A stretch of 64,000 nucleotides of DNA. Origin: Agrococcus sp. KRD186. GTDB lineage: Bacteria > Actinomycetota > Actinomycetes > Actinomycetales > Microbacteriaceae. A program made the translations under genes and the position numbers. The DNA lies in NCBI RefSeq assembly GCF_017168255.1, contig NZ_JABFAP010000001.1:66881-130880 (forward strand), read 5' to 3'. Every line of letters begins with the position of its first letter. Position 1 is the stretch's first letter. Positions 21,774 to 32,963 of the stretch are shown piece by piece. The notes under the pieces were generated by a model that had not been told where the DNA came from, searched no databases, and saw only the letters and a program-made list of their open reading frames with translations.

Positions 21774-22796
21774 GTGAAGAAGCACTGGAAGCTGGCTGCA
21801 GTGGTGGGCGCAGCAGCCCTCGCATTGACCGGCTGCACGACGGCGACGCAGCCCGCAAGCAGTGAGGACGCGCCGGCCTCCGGCGAGCCCGCAGCTGCCG
21901 AGAGCCTGGGCCGCATGGAGATCATCGCGCCGGCCAACCCCGGTTCCGGATGGGACCAGACCGCCCGCGCCTTCGGCGGAGCGATGGAGGCGACGGAGCT
22001 CGCGGACTCGATCACCGTCACCAACGTCCCTGGGGCGTCGGGCACCGTGGCGCTCGCCCAGATGGTGAGCAACCCCGGTCAGGAGGGCGTCCTGATGGCC
22101 TCCGGGCTCGCGATGATGAGCGGCGTGCTCACCAACGACACCGGCGTCACGATGGAGGAGATCACCCCGATCGCGCGGCTGATCGGCGAGGCTGAGGTCA
22201 TCGTCGTGCCAGCGGAATCCGAAATCCAGACCATCGAGGACCTCATGGCGCTCATCGCCGAGGACCCCGCGTCGGTCCCGATCGCCGGCGGCTCCGCGGG
22301 TAGCGCCGACCACGTCTTCCTCGGTCTCCTGGCCGAGGCGTACGACATCGCGCCGAGCGAGCTGAACTACGTGCCCTACTCGGGCGGCGGCGAGGCCACC
22401 ACCGCGCTGCTGGGCAATCAGGTCAGCGCCGGCATCTCGGGCATCGGTGAGTTCAGCGAGCAGATCCTCGCTGGCGAGCTCCGTGGCATCCTGCTCTCGA
22501 CCGCAGAGCCCATCGAGGGCATCGAGATCCCGACCGTCGCCGACATCGGCCACGCCGACCTTGAGTTCGCCAACTGGCGGTCGATCATGGCGCCGGGCGA
22601 GCTCGACGACGCGACCGTCGAGCAGTACGTGCAAGTCGTGACCGAGGTGGCCGCTTCCGAGGCATGGGCCGAGCAGATGGAGACCAACAACTGGGCTGAT
22701 CTCTTCCTCGCCGGCGACGAGTTCGGCGACTGGCTCGAGCAGGAGAACACGCGCGTCGAGGGTGTGCTCTCGCAGCTCGGACTCGTCCTCGAGTGA
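21774..22796 (+). CDS. tctC: Tripartite tricarboxylate transporter binding protein
   Basis: A 340-residue solute-binding lipoprotein of the TctC/BugD type. MKKHWKLAAVVGAAALALTG precedes the lipobox Cys at residue 21. The mature part opens with MEIIAPANPGSGWDQTARAF, the family ligand-binding start, and includes NVPGASGTVALAQMV and VPYSGGGEATTALLGNQVSA, all characteristic of TTT receptors. GTG 21774 is chosen because AAGGAG at 21763-21768 is correctly spaced to it and overlaps GTG 21768. It heads an operon with tctB and tctA, joined by stop-start overlaps. The ligand is probably a di- or tricarboxylate such as citrate or 2-methylcitrate. Confidence 0.93.
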   Translation: MKKHWKLAAVVGAAALALTGCTTATQPASSEDAPASGEPAAAESLGRMEIIAPANPGSGWDQTARAFGGAMEATELADSITVTNVPGASGTVALAQMVSNPGQEGVLMASGLAMMSGVLTNDTGVTMEEITPIARLIGEAEVIVVPAESEIQTIEDLMALIAEDPASVPIAGGSAGSADHVFLGLLAEAYDIAPSELNYVPYSGGGEATTALLGNQVSAGISGIGEFSEQILAGELRGILLSTAEPIEGIEIPTVADIGHADLEFANWRSIMAPGELDDATVEQYVQVVTEVAASEAWAEQMETNNWADLFLAGDEFGDWLEQENTRVEGVLSQLGLVLE

Positions 22797-23365
22797 TGTC
22801 CGACCCCCAGCTCGTCTCCGGCTCGGGCGCAGCAGCTGCTGCGCCCGAGCCGGAGACGGCCGTCTCGCCGGGCGCGACGCGTGTGCAGCACCGCTGGCCG
22901 GAGCTGCTCCTGGCGATCAGCGTCCTGGCGATCGGCATCGTCACCATCCTCGATGGGATGTCGCAGCCCGTCTCCACCTCCGCATCTGGACTGGGTGCAG
23001 GCCAGTTCCCGATGCTCGTCGGCACGTTCACGAGCGCCCTCGGGGCGCTGCTCATCATCCAGGTGCTGCGCGGTCGGCTCGGCAGCCCCGACGCCGCCGA
23101 GGGTGACGTCGACATCACGCGGCTGCACTGGTGGCAGCTGCTGCTGGCGGCAGCGGCACTCGTCTTCTTCGCCCTCACCGTCGACGTGCTGGGCTACCCG
23201 GTCGCAGCCGCGATCACCTTCATCGGCGTCGCAGTCGCCACTGGCGCGCGGCGCTGGCTGATGACCATCGCCATCGGCATCATCATGTCGCTCGGCGTCT
23301 TCTACCTCTTCACGCTGCTGCTGCGGATCCAGCTGCCGGCGGGCATCTTGACAGGAGTGCTGTGA
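22796..23365 (+). CDS. tctB: Tripartite tricarboxylate transporter small subunit
   Basis: A 189-residue membrane protein with four helices, the small subunit of the TctABC permease. After a 35-residue cytoplasmic lead come [20 protein letters not shown], then the family segment [20 protein letters not shown], and two further helix pairs near [20 protein letters not shown] and the C-terminus. It overlaps tctC by one base (TGA/ATG) and tctA likewise, so the three are translationally coupled. It partners TctA in the membrane to move the substrate delivered by TctC, using an ion gradient. Confidence 0.9.
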   Translation: MSDPQLVSGSGAAAAAPEPETAVSPGATRVQHRWPELLLAISVLAIGIVTILDGMSQPVSTSASGLGAGQFPMLVGTFTSALGALLIIQVLRGRLGSPDAAEGDVDITRLHWWQLLLAAAALVFFALTVDVLGYPVAAAITFIGVAVATGARRWLMTIAIGIIMSLGVFYLFTLLLRIQLPAGILTGVL

Positions 23366-24912
23366 TGGACGGCATCGAAGGACTCATCCACGGGTTCACG
23401 GTCGCGTTCACGCTGCAGAACCTGCTCTTCGCGCTGCTCGGCGCCTTCGTCGGCACGATGATCGGCGTGCTCCCGGGCATCGGTCCGGCGCTGACGATCG
23501 CGCTGCTGCTGCCGATGACCTATGGCATGCCCGTCGCGAGCGCGTTCATCCTCTTCGCCGGCATCTACTACGGCGCGATGTATGGCGGCTCGACCACCTC
23601 GATCCTGCTGAAGACACCCGGCGAGTCCGGCTCGATCGTCGCCGCCATCGACGGCAACATGATGGCGCGCGCCGGCCGCGGCGCAGCCGCCCTCGCGACC
23701 GCCGCGATCGGGTCGTTCATCGCAGGCACGATCGCGACGGTGCTTGTCGCGCTGTTCGCGCCGACGATCGTCGACATCGCGGTGCAGCTGGGCGCGGGCG
23801 ACTACTTCGCACTGATGATCGTCGCGTTCCTCACAGTCGGCGCGCTCGTCGGCAGCTCGCCGCTGCGCGGCCTGACCGCGCTCGCGATCGGTCTCACCAT
23901 CGGCCTGGTCGGCATCGACTTCCAGTCAGGGCAGGACCGACTGACCTTCGGCATGACCCGCCTGCTCGACGGCATCGACGTGGTGGTGCTCATTGTCGCC
24001 CTCTTCGCCATCGGCGAGGTGCTCTACGTGGTCGCGCACCAGACCTCGTCGAAGTACGCGGTCGAGTCGATCAAGGGTCAGACCTGGATGACGAAGGACG
24101 ACTTCCGTCGCTCCTGGAAGCCCTGGCTCCGCGGCACGGGCATAGGCTTCCCGCTCGGCGTCATCCCCGCGGGCGGCAGCGAGATCCCCACGTTCCTCTC
24201 CTACGCGCTCGAGAAGCGACTGGCGAAGCAGGAGCGCAAGGCCGAGTTCGGCCGCGGAGCGATCGAGGGCGTCGCCGGTCCCGAGGCCGCCAACAACGCC
24301 AACGCGGCGGGCACGATGGTGCCGCTGCTGACGCTGGGCATCCCGACCTCCGCGACCGCCGCCATCATCCTCGTCGCGTTCCAGCAGTACGGGCTGCAGC
24401 CCGGCCCCGCGCTCCTGTCGACCGAGCCCGACCTGGTCTGGGGCCTGATCGCGAGCCTCCTCATCGGCAACTTCATGCTGCTCGTGCTCAACCTCCCGCT
24501 GGTCGGCGTCTGGGTGAAGCTGCTGAAGATCCCCAAGCCGTATCTGTTCGCCGGCATCGCGCTGTTCGCCCTGCTGGGCGCGTACGCCGTCAACGGTGCG
24601 TCGTTCGACGTGCTGCTGCTGATCGCCTTCGGTGTGGTCGGCTACCTGCTGCGTCGCTTCGGCTTCCCGATCGCGCCTGTCGTGGTCGGCGCCATCCTGG
24701 GGCCGCTCGCAGAGCTGCAGCTGCGCCGAGCGCTCGATATCTCTGCGGGCGACCCGACCGTCTTGATCACGTCACCGTTCTCGGCCATCGTGTACATCAC
24801 GCTCGCGTTGGCACTCACGCTGCCCGTGCTCATCAGGGCGCTCAACAAGCGCAGGCTCACACGAACCACCATGCTCGAGACCGTGCGCGAGCACAGCAGC
24901 GTCGGCAACTAG
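23365..24912 (+). CDS. tctA: Tripartite tricarboxylate transporter large subunit
   Basis: A 515-residue permease with about 12 membrane helices. The first family signature, [20 protein letters not shown], is near residue 30, the [17 protein letters not shown] motif is near 70, and the mirrored second motif, [20 protein letters not shown], is near residue 320. The length is standard for TctA. It overlaps tctB by one base and is followed after 40 bases by prpD, so import and catabolism are probably co-transcribed under the divergent FCD regulator. Confidence 0.94.
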   Translation: MDGIEGLIHGFTVAFTLQNLLFALLGAFVGTMIGVLPGIGPALTIALLLPMTYGMPVASAFILFAGIYYGAMYGGSTTSILLKTPGESGSIVAAIDGNMMARAGRGAAALATAAIGSFIAGTIATVLVALFAPTIVDIAVQLGAGDYFALMIVAFLTVGALVGSSPLRGLTALAIGLTIGLVGIDFQSGQDRLTFGMTRLLDGIDVVVLIVALFAIGEVLYVVAHQTSSKYAVESIKGQTWMTKDDFRRSWKPWLRGTGIGFPLGVIPAGGSEIPTFLSYALEKRLAKQERKAEFGRGAIEGVAGPEAANNANAAGTMVPLLTLGIPTSATAAIILVAFQQYGLQPGPALLSTEPDLVWGLIASLLIGNFMLLVLNLPLVGVWVKLLKIPKPYLFAGIALFALLGAYAVNGASFDVLLLIAFGVVGYLLRRFGFPIAPVVVGAILGPLAELQLRRALDISAGDPTVLITSPFSAIVYITLALALTLPVLIRALNKRRLTRTTMLETVREHSSVGN

Positions 24913-24952
24913 TCCTTCCACATCCAGATCGAGCGTCAATCAAGGAGACGTC

Positions 24953-26458
24953 ATGATTCAGCACGAGGTCCGTGCCCACAAGAGCGCCGAGAACCTGCCC
25001 CGCGAGGAGCAGCTGGCGTGGAAGATCGCGCAGGTGGCCGTCGACCCGGTCGAGGTGGAGGCGGAGGTCGTCGAGATGATCGCGAACCGCATCATCGACA
25101 ACGCCTCGGTCGCGATCGCCTCGCTCAACCGGGCGCCGGTCGTCTCGGCGCGCGAGCAGGCGCTGCGCCACCCCTATCAGCCGGGCGCCGCCGTCTTCGG
25201 CGTCGAGGGCACCGTGAGCCCCGAGTGGGCGGCGTGGGCGAACGGCGTGGCCGTGCGCGAGCTCGACTACCACGACACCTTCCTGGCCGCCGAGTACTCG
25301 CACCCGGGCGACAACATCCCGCCGATCCTGGCGGTCGCGCAGCACGTCGGCTGCGACGGCGCAGCGCTGGTGCGCGGCATCGCCACCGGCTATGAGATCC
25401 AGGTCGACCTGGTGCGCGCCATCAGCCTGCACAAGCACAAGATCGACCACGTCGCGCACCTCGGCCCGTCGGCCGCGGCCGGCATCGGCACGATGCTGGG
25501 CCTCGAGGCCGAGACGATCTTCCAGGCCGTCGGCCAGGCCCTGCACACCACCACCGCCACGCGCCAGTCGCGCAAGGGCGAGATCTCCACCTGGAAGGCG
25601 CACGCGCCGGCCTTCGCGGGCAAGATGGCCGTCGAGGCGGTCGACCGCGCGATGCGCGGACAGACGAGCCCCGTGCCGATCTACGAGGGCGAGGACGGCG
25701 TGATCGCCTGGCTGCTCGACGGCTGGGAGGGCTCCTACCAGGTGCCGCTGCCCGCGGCGGGCGAGCCCAAGCGCGGCATCCTCGACACCTACACGAAGGA
25801 GCACTCGGCCGAGTACCAGGCGCAGGCCTGGATCGACCTGGCGCGCAAGCTCTCGGCCGAGCGGCCCGAGCTGCGCGAGCCCGAGAACGTCGCCTCGATC
25901 GTGCTCCACACCAGCCACCACACGCACTTCGTGATCGGCTCGGGCGCCAACGACCCGCAGAAGTACGACCCGACCGCGAGCCGTGAGACGCTCGACCACT
26001 CGATCCCCTACATCGTCGCGGTGGCGCTGCAGGACGGCGGCTGGCACCACGTCGGCTCCTACGCGCCCGAGCGCGCGTCGCGGCCCGACACGGTCGAGCT
26101 GTGGAACAAGATCACCACGCTCGAGGACCCGATCTGGACCGAGCGCTACCACGACCCGGACCCGCAGAAGAAGGCGTTCGGCGGCCGCATCGTGATCACC
26201 CTCGCCGACGGCGAGACGATCGAGGACGAGATCTCGGTGGCGGATGCGCACCCGGCCGGGGCGCGCCCGTTCGGCCGTGCGGAGTACGTGCAGAAGCTGC
26301 GCACCCTCGCGCAGGGCATCATCGAGGATGCCGAGATCGACCGCTTCCTGGCGCTCGTCGAGCGGCTGCCGGAGCTGACCGTCGACGAGGTGCGGCAGCT
26401 GAACGTCGTCGGCCCCGAGGGCACCATCGACGTCGGCACCACCAAGGGCCTCTTCTGA
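24953..26458 (+). CDS. prpD: 2-methylcitrate dehydratase (MmgE/PrpD family)
   Basis: A 501-residue MmgE/PrpD-family enzyme. It converts 2-methylcitrate to 2-methyl-cis-aconitate in the propionate-degrading 2-methylcitrate cycle. Characteristic segments are [20 protein letters not shown] and [10 protein letters not shown] in the N-terminal helical domain, [37 protein letters not shown], and a C-terminal swivelling domain with [26 protein letters not shown] lies eight bases before the ATG. It overlaps prpB by one base. The family also contains cis-aconitate decarboxylases, but the prpB and prpC neighbours favour methylcitrate. Confidence 0.92.
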   Translation: MIQHEVRAHKSAENLPREEQLAWKIAQVAVDPVEVEAEVVEMIANRIIDNASVAIASLNRAPVVSAREQALRHPYQPGAAVFGVEGTVSPEWAAWANGVAVRELDYHDTFLAAEYSHPGDNIPPILAVAQHVGCDGAALVRGIATGYEIQVDLVRAISLHKHKIDHVAHLGPSAAAGIGTMLGLEAETIFQAVGQALHTTTATRQSRKGEISTWKAHAPAFAGKMAVEAVDRAMRGQTSPVPIYEGEDGVIAWLLDGWEGSYQVPLPAAGEPKRGILDTYTKEHSAEYQAQAWIDLARKLSAERPELREPENVASIVLHTSHHTHFVIGSGANDPQKYDPTASRETLDHSIPYIVAVALQDGGWHHVGSYAPERASRPDTVELWNKITTLEDPIWTERYHDPDPQKKAFGGRIVITLADGETIEDEISVADAHPAGARPFGRAEYVQKLRTLAQGIIEDAEIDRFLALVERLPELTVDEVRQLNVVGPEGTIDVGTTKGLF

Positions 26459-27366
26459 TGCTGTCGACGACGATCACGCCGAGCGAGAAGCGGAAGGCGT
26501 TCCGGGCCGGGCTGGCCTCCGGCACGATCCAGCGCTTCCCGGGCGCGTTCACGCCGCTGACCGCGCCGCTCATCGAGCAGCTGGGCTTCGAGGGCGTCTA
26601 CATCTCTGGCGCCGTCATGTCGGCCGAGCTCGGCCTGCCCGACATCGGCCTCACCACCCTCAGCGAGGTGGCGGAGCGGGGCAGGCAGATCAGCCGCATG
26701 ACCGATCTGCCCACCCTGATCGACGCCGACACGGGCTTCGGCGAGGCGATGAACGTCGCGCGCGCCGTGCACGAGCTCGAGGACGCGGGCGTCTCGGGGC
26801 TGCACCTGGAGGACCAGGTCAACCCCAAGCGCTGCGGCCACCTCGATGGCAAGGAGGTGGTCTCGGCCGACGTCGCCGCGCAGCGCATCGCCGCCGCCGT
26901 CGCCGCCCGCCGCGACAGCGACCTCGTGATCATGGCCCGCACCGACATCCGCGGCGTGCAGGGCATGGCGGCAGCGATCGACCGCGCCAAGGCCCTCGAG
27001 GCCGCCGGCGCCGACGCCATCTTCCCCGAGGCGATGGCGACGCTCGAGGAGTTCGCGGCCATCCGCGCGGCCGTGCAGGTGCCGATCCTCGCCAACATGA
27101 CCGAGTTCGGCAAGAGCGCCCTGTTCACCCACCAGCAGCTGGCAGACGTCGGCGTCAACCTCGCCATCCACCCCGTCTCGCTGCTGCGCATCGCGATGGG
27201 CGCCATCGAGCGCGAGCTCGGCCTGCTCAACGAGACCGGCACCCTCGACGGGGCGGTCGAGCGCATGCAGACGCGCGCGCGGCTGTACGAGCTGAACGAC
27301 TACGCCGCCTACAACGAGTTCGACGAGGGCGTGTTCAACTTCGAGGTGCCCGGCGGCGCCCGCTGA
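26458..27366 (+). CDS. prpB: Methylisocitrate lyase
   Basis: A 302-residue isocitrate-lyase-fold enzyme that cleaves 2-methylisocitrate to pyruvate and succinate. It carries the signature region LHLEDQVNPKRCGHLDGKEV with the catalytic Cys in KRCGH, the metal-binding LIDADTGFGEAMN, and the conserved MARTDIRGVQG and NMTEFGKSALFT segments. The length is normal for PrpB. It starts within the prpD stop (TGATG), so the two are translationally coupled. The reading frame is open upstream inside prpD, but that is only high-GC shadow. Confidence 0.94.
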   Translation: MLSTTITPSEKRKAFRAGLASGTIQRFPGAFTPLTAPLIEQLGFEGVYISGAVMSAELGLPDIGLTTLSEVAERGRQISRMTDLPTLIDADTGFGEAMNVARAVHELEDAGVSGLHLEDQVNPKRCGHLDGKEVVSADVAAQRIAAAVAARRDSDLVIMARTDIRGVQGMAAAIDRAKALEAAGADAIFPEAMATLEEFAAIRAAVQVPILANMTEFGKSALFTHQQLADVGVNLAIHPVSLLRIAMGAIERELGLLNETGTLDGAVERMQTRARLYELNDYAAYNEFDEGVFNFEVPGGAR

Positions 27367-27451
27367 CCTGCGCATCGACTCGAGTTGGCGTGAACGGCCC
27401 GATTCCGGCGTGGAACCGGGCCGTCTGCGACACCTCACTGACGGGAGCTCC

Positions 27452-28606
27452 ATGAGTCATCTGTTCACGCCCGTGCAGGTCGGGCCCATCGCGGCGCGCA
27501 ACCGTGCCTGGGTCTCGCCCATGTGCCAGTACTCCTGCGACGCGCAGGACGGCATGCCCGGCGAGTGGCACCACGAGCACCTCGCCTCCTTCGCGCGCGG
27601 CGGCGCCGGGCTGGTCATGACCGAGGCCGCCGCCGTCGTGCCCGAGGGCCGCATCTCGCCGCAGGACGCCGGCATCTGGAACGACGCGCAGGCCGAGGCC
27701 TGGGCGCCGATCGCCGCCCGCATCCGCGCCCACGGCGCCGTGCCCGCCATGCAGCTCGCGCACGCCGGCCGCAAGGCATCCACCTACCGCCCGTGGTCGG
27801 GCCGCGACACCGTGCCCGCGGCCGAGGGCGGCTGGCAGAGCGTGAGTGCGACGACGGATGCGTTCGGTCGCTTCGCGCCGCCGCGCGCGTTGACGGCGGC
27901 GGAGGTCGCGGCGCTGCCGGAGGCCTTCGCCGCGGCCGCCCGTCGCGCGGTGGGCGCCGGCTTCGAGGCGCTCGAGGTGCACGCCGCCCACGGCTACCTG
28001 CTGCACCAGTTCCTCTCGCCGCTGTCGAACACGCGGACGGACGAGTGGGGCACTGCCGATTGGCGCACCGCAGCCGGCGAGCGCGACCCGCGCGGGCTGC
28101 GCGTCGAGCTGCTGCGCCAGGTGGTCGCGGCCGTCCGGGCAGCGGCGCCGGAGGCCGCGCTGATGGTGCGGTTGAGCGCGAGCGACTGGGTCGAGGGCGG
28201 CATCGACACCGCCATGACGATCGAGCACGTGCGCGTGGCCGCCGAGGCGGGCGCCGACTGGTTCGACCTCTCCTCGGGCGGCCTCGACCCGCGGCAGCAG
28301 ATCGCGCTCGAGCCCGGCTACCAGGTGCCCTTCGCCCGCGACGTGCGGGCGGCGACGGGCGTGCAGGTGAACGCGGTCGGCCTGATCGACGAGCCGGCGC
28401 ACGCCGAGCGGGTGCTCGCCGAGGGCGACGCCGACGCGGTCATGCTCGCCCGCCCCTGGCTGCGCAACCCGCACTGGGCGCTGGCGGCCGAGGCCGAGCT
28501 CGACGGCGACCCGCAGGGCCGGCCCGACGCATCCGCCGACACCGTCTCGGTGTGGCCAGCGCAGTACACGCGCGCCAGGCACGTGCCGCCGCCCGCGGCC
28601 GGCTGA
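27452..28606 (+). CDS. Old Yellow Enzyme family NADPH dehydrogenase (YqjM-like)
   Basis: A 384-residue FMN-dependent ene-reductase of the thermophilic-like YqjM class. It shows RNRAWVSPMCQYSCDAQDGM with the Cys of the CQYS motif, MQLAHAGRKAS, the paired His of ALEVHAAHGYLLHQFLSPLS, and the phosphate-binding DADAVMLARPWLRNP. It reduces activated C=C bonds, for example in alpha,beta-unsaturated acids or aldehydes. GGGAG precedes the ATG at 27452. It lies 85 bases after prpB and may be co-transcribed; a role in detoxifying or reducing an unsaturated intermediate is only a guess. A 27-bp tandem repeat begins at its stop. Confidence 0.92.
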   Translation: MSHLFTPVQVGPIAARNRAWVSPMCQYSCDAQDGMPGEWHHEHLASFARGGAGLVMTEAAAVVPEGRISPQDAGIWNDAQAEAWAPIAARIRAHGAVPAMQLAHAGRKASTYRPWSGRDTVPAAEGGWQSVSATTDAFGRFAPPRALTAAEVAALPEAFAAAARRAVGAGFEALEVHAAHGYLLHQFLSPLSNTRTDEWGTADWRTAAGERDPRGLRVELLRQVVAAVRAAAPEAALMVRLSASDWVEGGIDTAMTIEHVRVAAEAGADWFDLSSGGLDPRQQIALEPGYQVPFARDVRAATGVQVNAVGLIDEPAHAERVLAEGDADAVMLARPWLRNPHWALAAEAELDGDPQGRPDASADTVSVWPAQYTRARHVPPPAAG

Positions 28607-28668
28607 GCGGCGCGGCACGCGAACGGGCTCGAAGCGGCGCGGCACGCGAACGGGCTCGAAGCGGCGCG
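28606..28668. repeat. 27-bp tandem repeat, 2.3 copies
   Basis: The unit beginning AGCGGCGCGGCACGCGAACG occupies 28606-28632 and 28633-28659 exactly, with a 9-base partial third copy. It starts in the stop codon of the Old Yellow Enzyme gene and lies in the 170-base gap before the acyl-CoA dehydrogenase. Confidence 0.85.
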
Positions 28669-28776
28669 CGCGATGCGGCATGCTTGAGGGCAGCGCCCAG
28701 CGTGGAGCGCGACCGATCGAGACCCGGCCGGCCGCCCACGCACCGACGGCGGCTGCACCGAACAACGGGAGACCTG

Positions 28777-29940
28777 ATGGCGATCGACCTGTCCACCTAC
28801 TCGCTCACCGACGACGAGCTGACGCTCTCGGAGGGCGTGCGCGACTTCGCCGAGCGCGTGGTCGCGCCCGTCTCGTACGAGGCGGATCGCACCAAGACGC
28901 TGCCGATGGACGTCGTGGCGCAGATGGGCGAGATGGGCCTGTTCGGGATCCCGTTCCCGGAGGAGTACGGCGGGCAGGGCGGCGACTACTTCGCGCTCTG
29001 CCTCGCGATCGAGGCGCTCGCCCGCGTCGACCAGTCGATCGCGATCACGCTCGAGGCCGGCGTCTCGCTCGGCGCCATGCCGATCTTCAACTTCGGCAGC
29101 GACGAGCAGAAGGCCGAGCTGCTGCCGGCGCTGCTCGCGGGCGAGGCGCTCGCGGGCTTCGGCCTCACCGAGCCCGAGGCCGGCTCGGACGCCGGCGCCA
29201 CCCGAACCACCGCGCGCCTCGAGGGCGACGAGTGGGTCATCAACGGCTCGAAGCAGTTCATCACCAACTCGGGCACGCCGATCACGAAGTTCATCACCGT
29301 CACCGCCGTCACCGGCGAGACCGACGGCCGCAAGGAGATCTCCACCATCTACGTGCCCAACGGCACGCCCGGTTTCACGGTGGAACCCGCCTACGACAAG
29401 GTCGGCTGGCACGCCTCGGACACGCATCCGCTGACCTTCTCCGACGTGCGGGTGCCGGCGGCGAACCTGGTCGGCCAGCGCGGCCGCGGCTTCGCGAACT
29501 TCCTGCACATCCTCGACGAGGGACGCATCGCGATCGCGGCGCTCTCGACCGGCGCCGCCGAGGGCTGCCTCGAGGAGGCGGTCGACTACGCGCACAAGCG
29601 CAAGGTCTTCGGCGAGCCGCTCGCGAGCCGCCAGAACGTGCAGTTCGTGCTCGCCCGCATGCAGACGCGGGTGCACAACGCGCGCCTCGCCTGGCACCAC
29701 GCCGCGCGGCTGCGCGATGCCGGCAAGCCCTTCAAGACCGAGGCGGCGCTGGCGAAGCTCACCGCGAGCGACGCCGCGATGGACAACGCCCGCGACGCCA
29801 CGCAGATCTTCGGCGGCAACGGATTCATGAACGAGTACTCGGTCGCGCGGCACTACCGCGACTCGAAGATCCTCGAGATCGGCGAGGGCACCAGCGAGGT
29901 GCAGCTGCTCGTGATCGCGCGCGCGCTCGGCGTCGCCTGA
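28777..29940 (+). CDS. Acyl-CoA dehydrogenase
   Basis: A 387-residue FAD-dependent acyl-CoA dehydrogenase. Family signatures are GFGLTEPEAGSDAGATRTTA (FAD/acyl-CoA binding, near residue 125), NGSKQFITNSGTPITKF, and the C-terminal signature QIFGGNGFMNEYSVARHYRD, followed by the region with the catalytic Glu (ILEIGEGTSEVQ). It oxidises acyl-CoA to enoyl-CoA, passing electrons to ETF. Short- or branched-chain substrates are plausible because the locus handles propionate-derived compounds. The frame is open far upstream through the Old Yellow Enzyme gene in another frame; ATG 28777 with GGGAG is the family start. Confidence 0.93.
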   Translation: MAIDLSTYSLTDDELTLSEGVRDFAERVVAPVSYEADRTKTLPMDVVAQMGEMGLFGIPFPEEYGGQGGDYFALCLAIEALARVDQSIAITLEAGVSLGAMPIFNFGSDEQKAELLPALLAGEALAGFGLTEPEAGSDAGATRTTARLEGDEWVINGSKQFITNSGTPITKFITVTAVTGETDGRKEISTIYVPNGTPGFTVEPAYDKVGWHASDTHPLTFSDVRVPAANLVGQRGRGFANFLHILDEGRIAIAALSTGAAEGCLEEAVDYAHKRKVFGEPLASRQNVQFVLARMQTRVHNARLAWHHAARLRDAGKPFKTEAALAKLTASDAAMDNARDATQIFGGNGFMNEYSVARHYRDSKILEIGEGTSEVQLLVIARALGVA

Positions 29941-30013
29941 CCGCTCGGGCTCGATCGGGCGGGGTCGCTCGATCGCGCGTTGCGCCTGACGCGCGGGCGC
30001 CGCTCGTCGCTCG

Positions 30014-30029
30014 ATGAGAGGCCTCTCAT
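30014..30029. promoter_or_regulatory. 16-bp perfect palindrome
   Basis: ATGAGAGGCCTCTCAT is a perfect palindrome 91 bases before the gene at 30120, in the gap after the acyl-CoA dehydrogenase. Its size suits a dimeric repressor site. No regulator is identified. Confidence 0.5.
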
Positions 30030-30119
30030 GAGCGCTTCCTCCTCACCTCACGCGCGCCGACGAGAGTTGGTCTCACCAGGCCCCGACGCACCGGGGATCA
30101 CAGACGCAGGAGGCACAGC

Positions 30120-30626
30120 ATGAACACCAAGTGGATGGCAATGGGCGCAGTGGGAGTCCTCGGACTGGGCGCGATCGCCGCCAGCGCGGCGGGTATCGCG
30201 AACGCCGTGGAGCTGCGCACCGCAGACGGCAGCGTCGTCGACGCCGGCACCACCAGCGGCGACATGCTCGACAGCGGCACCGTGCAGATCAAGTCGAGCG
30301 GCGACCACGCATCCGTGGTCTCGGCCGCCTCCGCTGCCGACGCCCCCTCGGCGACGGCCTCGGCCACCTCGCCCGTCAGCGCGAACTCGCCCGCGTCGGC
30401 GCCTTCGGCGGCGACCACGGCACCGGCACCGGTGCAGCAGCAGGCGCCCGCGCAGCAGCACTCGGCGCCCAGCCCGGCCTCGGCGCCCAGCCCGGTCTCG
30501 GCCCAGAGCCCCGTCTCGGCGCAGAGCCCGGCCTCGGCACCCAGCGCGCAGTCGCCCGTCTCGGCACCGAGCGCCCCGTCGGCGCAGTCGCCCGCCTCGG
30601 CCCCCTCGGCCGGTTCGAACGACTGA
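30120..30626 (+). CDS. Secreted Ser/Ala/Pro-rich low-complexity protein
   Basis: A 168-residue exported protein. The signal peptide MAMGAVGVLGLGAIAASAAG is followed by a short conserved-looking stretch (NAVELRTADGSVVDAGTTSG, then SGTVQIKSSGDHASVVSAAS). The last 90 residues are repeats of SPVSAQ, SPASAP and similar units, broken by a Gln-rich patch (VQQQAPAQQH). The tail should be unstructured and may be O-glycosylated, which is notable because a protein O-mannosyltransferase gene is in the window. The function is unknown. GGAGG lies about eight bases before the ATG, and a strong hairpin ends the unit at 30641. Confidence 0.75.
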   Translation: MNTKWMAMGAVGVLGLGAIAASAAGIANAVELRTADGSVVDAGTTSGDMLDSGTVQIKSSGDHASVVSAASAADAPSATASATSPVSANSPASAPSAATTAPAPVQQQAPAQQHSAPSPASAPSPVSAQSPVSAQSPASAPSAQSPVSAPSAPSAQSPASAPSAGSND

Positions 30627-30640
30627 CCCGCGCCCCGCAC

Positions 30641-30676
30641 GCACGACGCCCCGCCCTCCACGGCGGGGCGTCGTGC
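30641..30676 (+). terminator. Hairpin terminator
   Basis: A perfect 15-bp stem GCACGACGCCCCGCC / GGCGGGGCGTCGTGC with a six-base loop, 15 bases after the secreted protein's stop. It separates that gene from prpC. Confidence 0.8.
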
Positions 30677-30770
30677 TGTCTGCGCATCGGCCGTCGCGGC
30701 GACCCGTGAGACGGGGCACTGCCCGCGCCGCCCGCTGCACATCCGCGCCCATCCCTCCCCGAGGAGCACC

Positions 30771-32755
<1,985 letters not shown>

Positions 32756-32823
32756 GGCGAGGCAGCTGCGGCCGATCCGGACGCGGTGCGCGCGTGACTG
32801 GCGAAGCCGGACCCTGTAGAGAT

Positions 32824-32859
32824 TGTGGGACCCGATCTATCGGGTCCCACAGTCTTTTT
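32824..32859 (+). terminator. Rho-independent terminator
   Basis: A perfect 13-bp stem TGTGGGACCCGAT / ATCGGGTCCCACA with a 2-base gap (CT), followed by GTCTTTTT. It lies 69 bases after the aldo/keto reductase stop and is the most canonical terminator in the window. Its GGGACCC core recurs near 9.2 kb and at 43149. Confidence 0.9.
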
Positions 32860-32963
32860 CGGGTCCAGCAGGCGCTGGCGATGCGCTCGTCGCGACCACG
32901 GTTCTGCACAGGTGGCCGCCGCGGCTGCTCGAGGCGAGGCGCATCCATGCCACGGTGCGCGGC

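Noticed and set aside
24857-26251. Minus-strand frame opposite prpD
   Set aside because: Antisense shadow; the plus strand carries an unmistakable PrpD protein.
32823-32963. N-terminal extension of the DUF2695-like gene
   Set aside because: It would be encoded by the terminator hairpin at 32824-32859; ATG 32964 starts sensible protein sequence.
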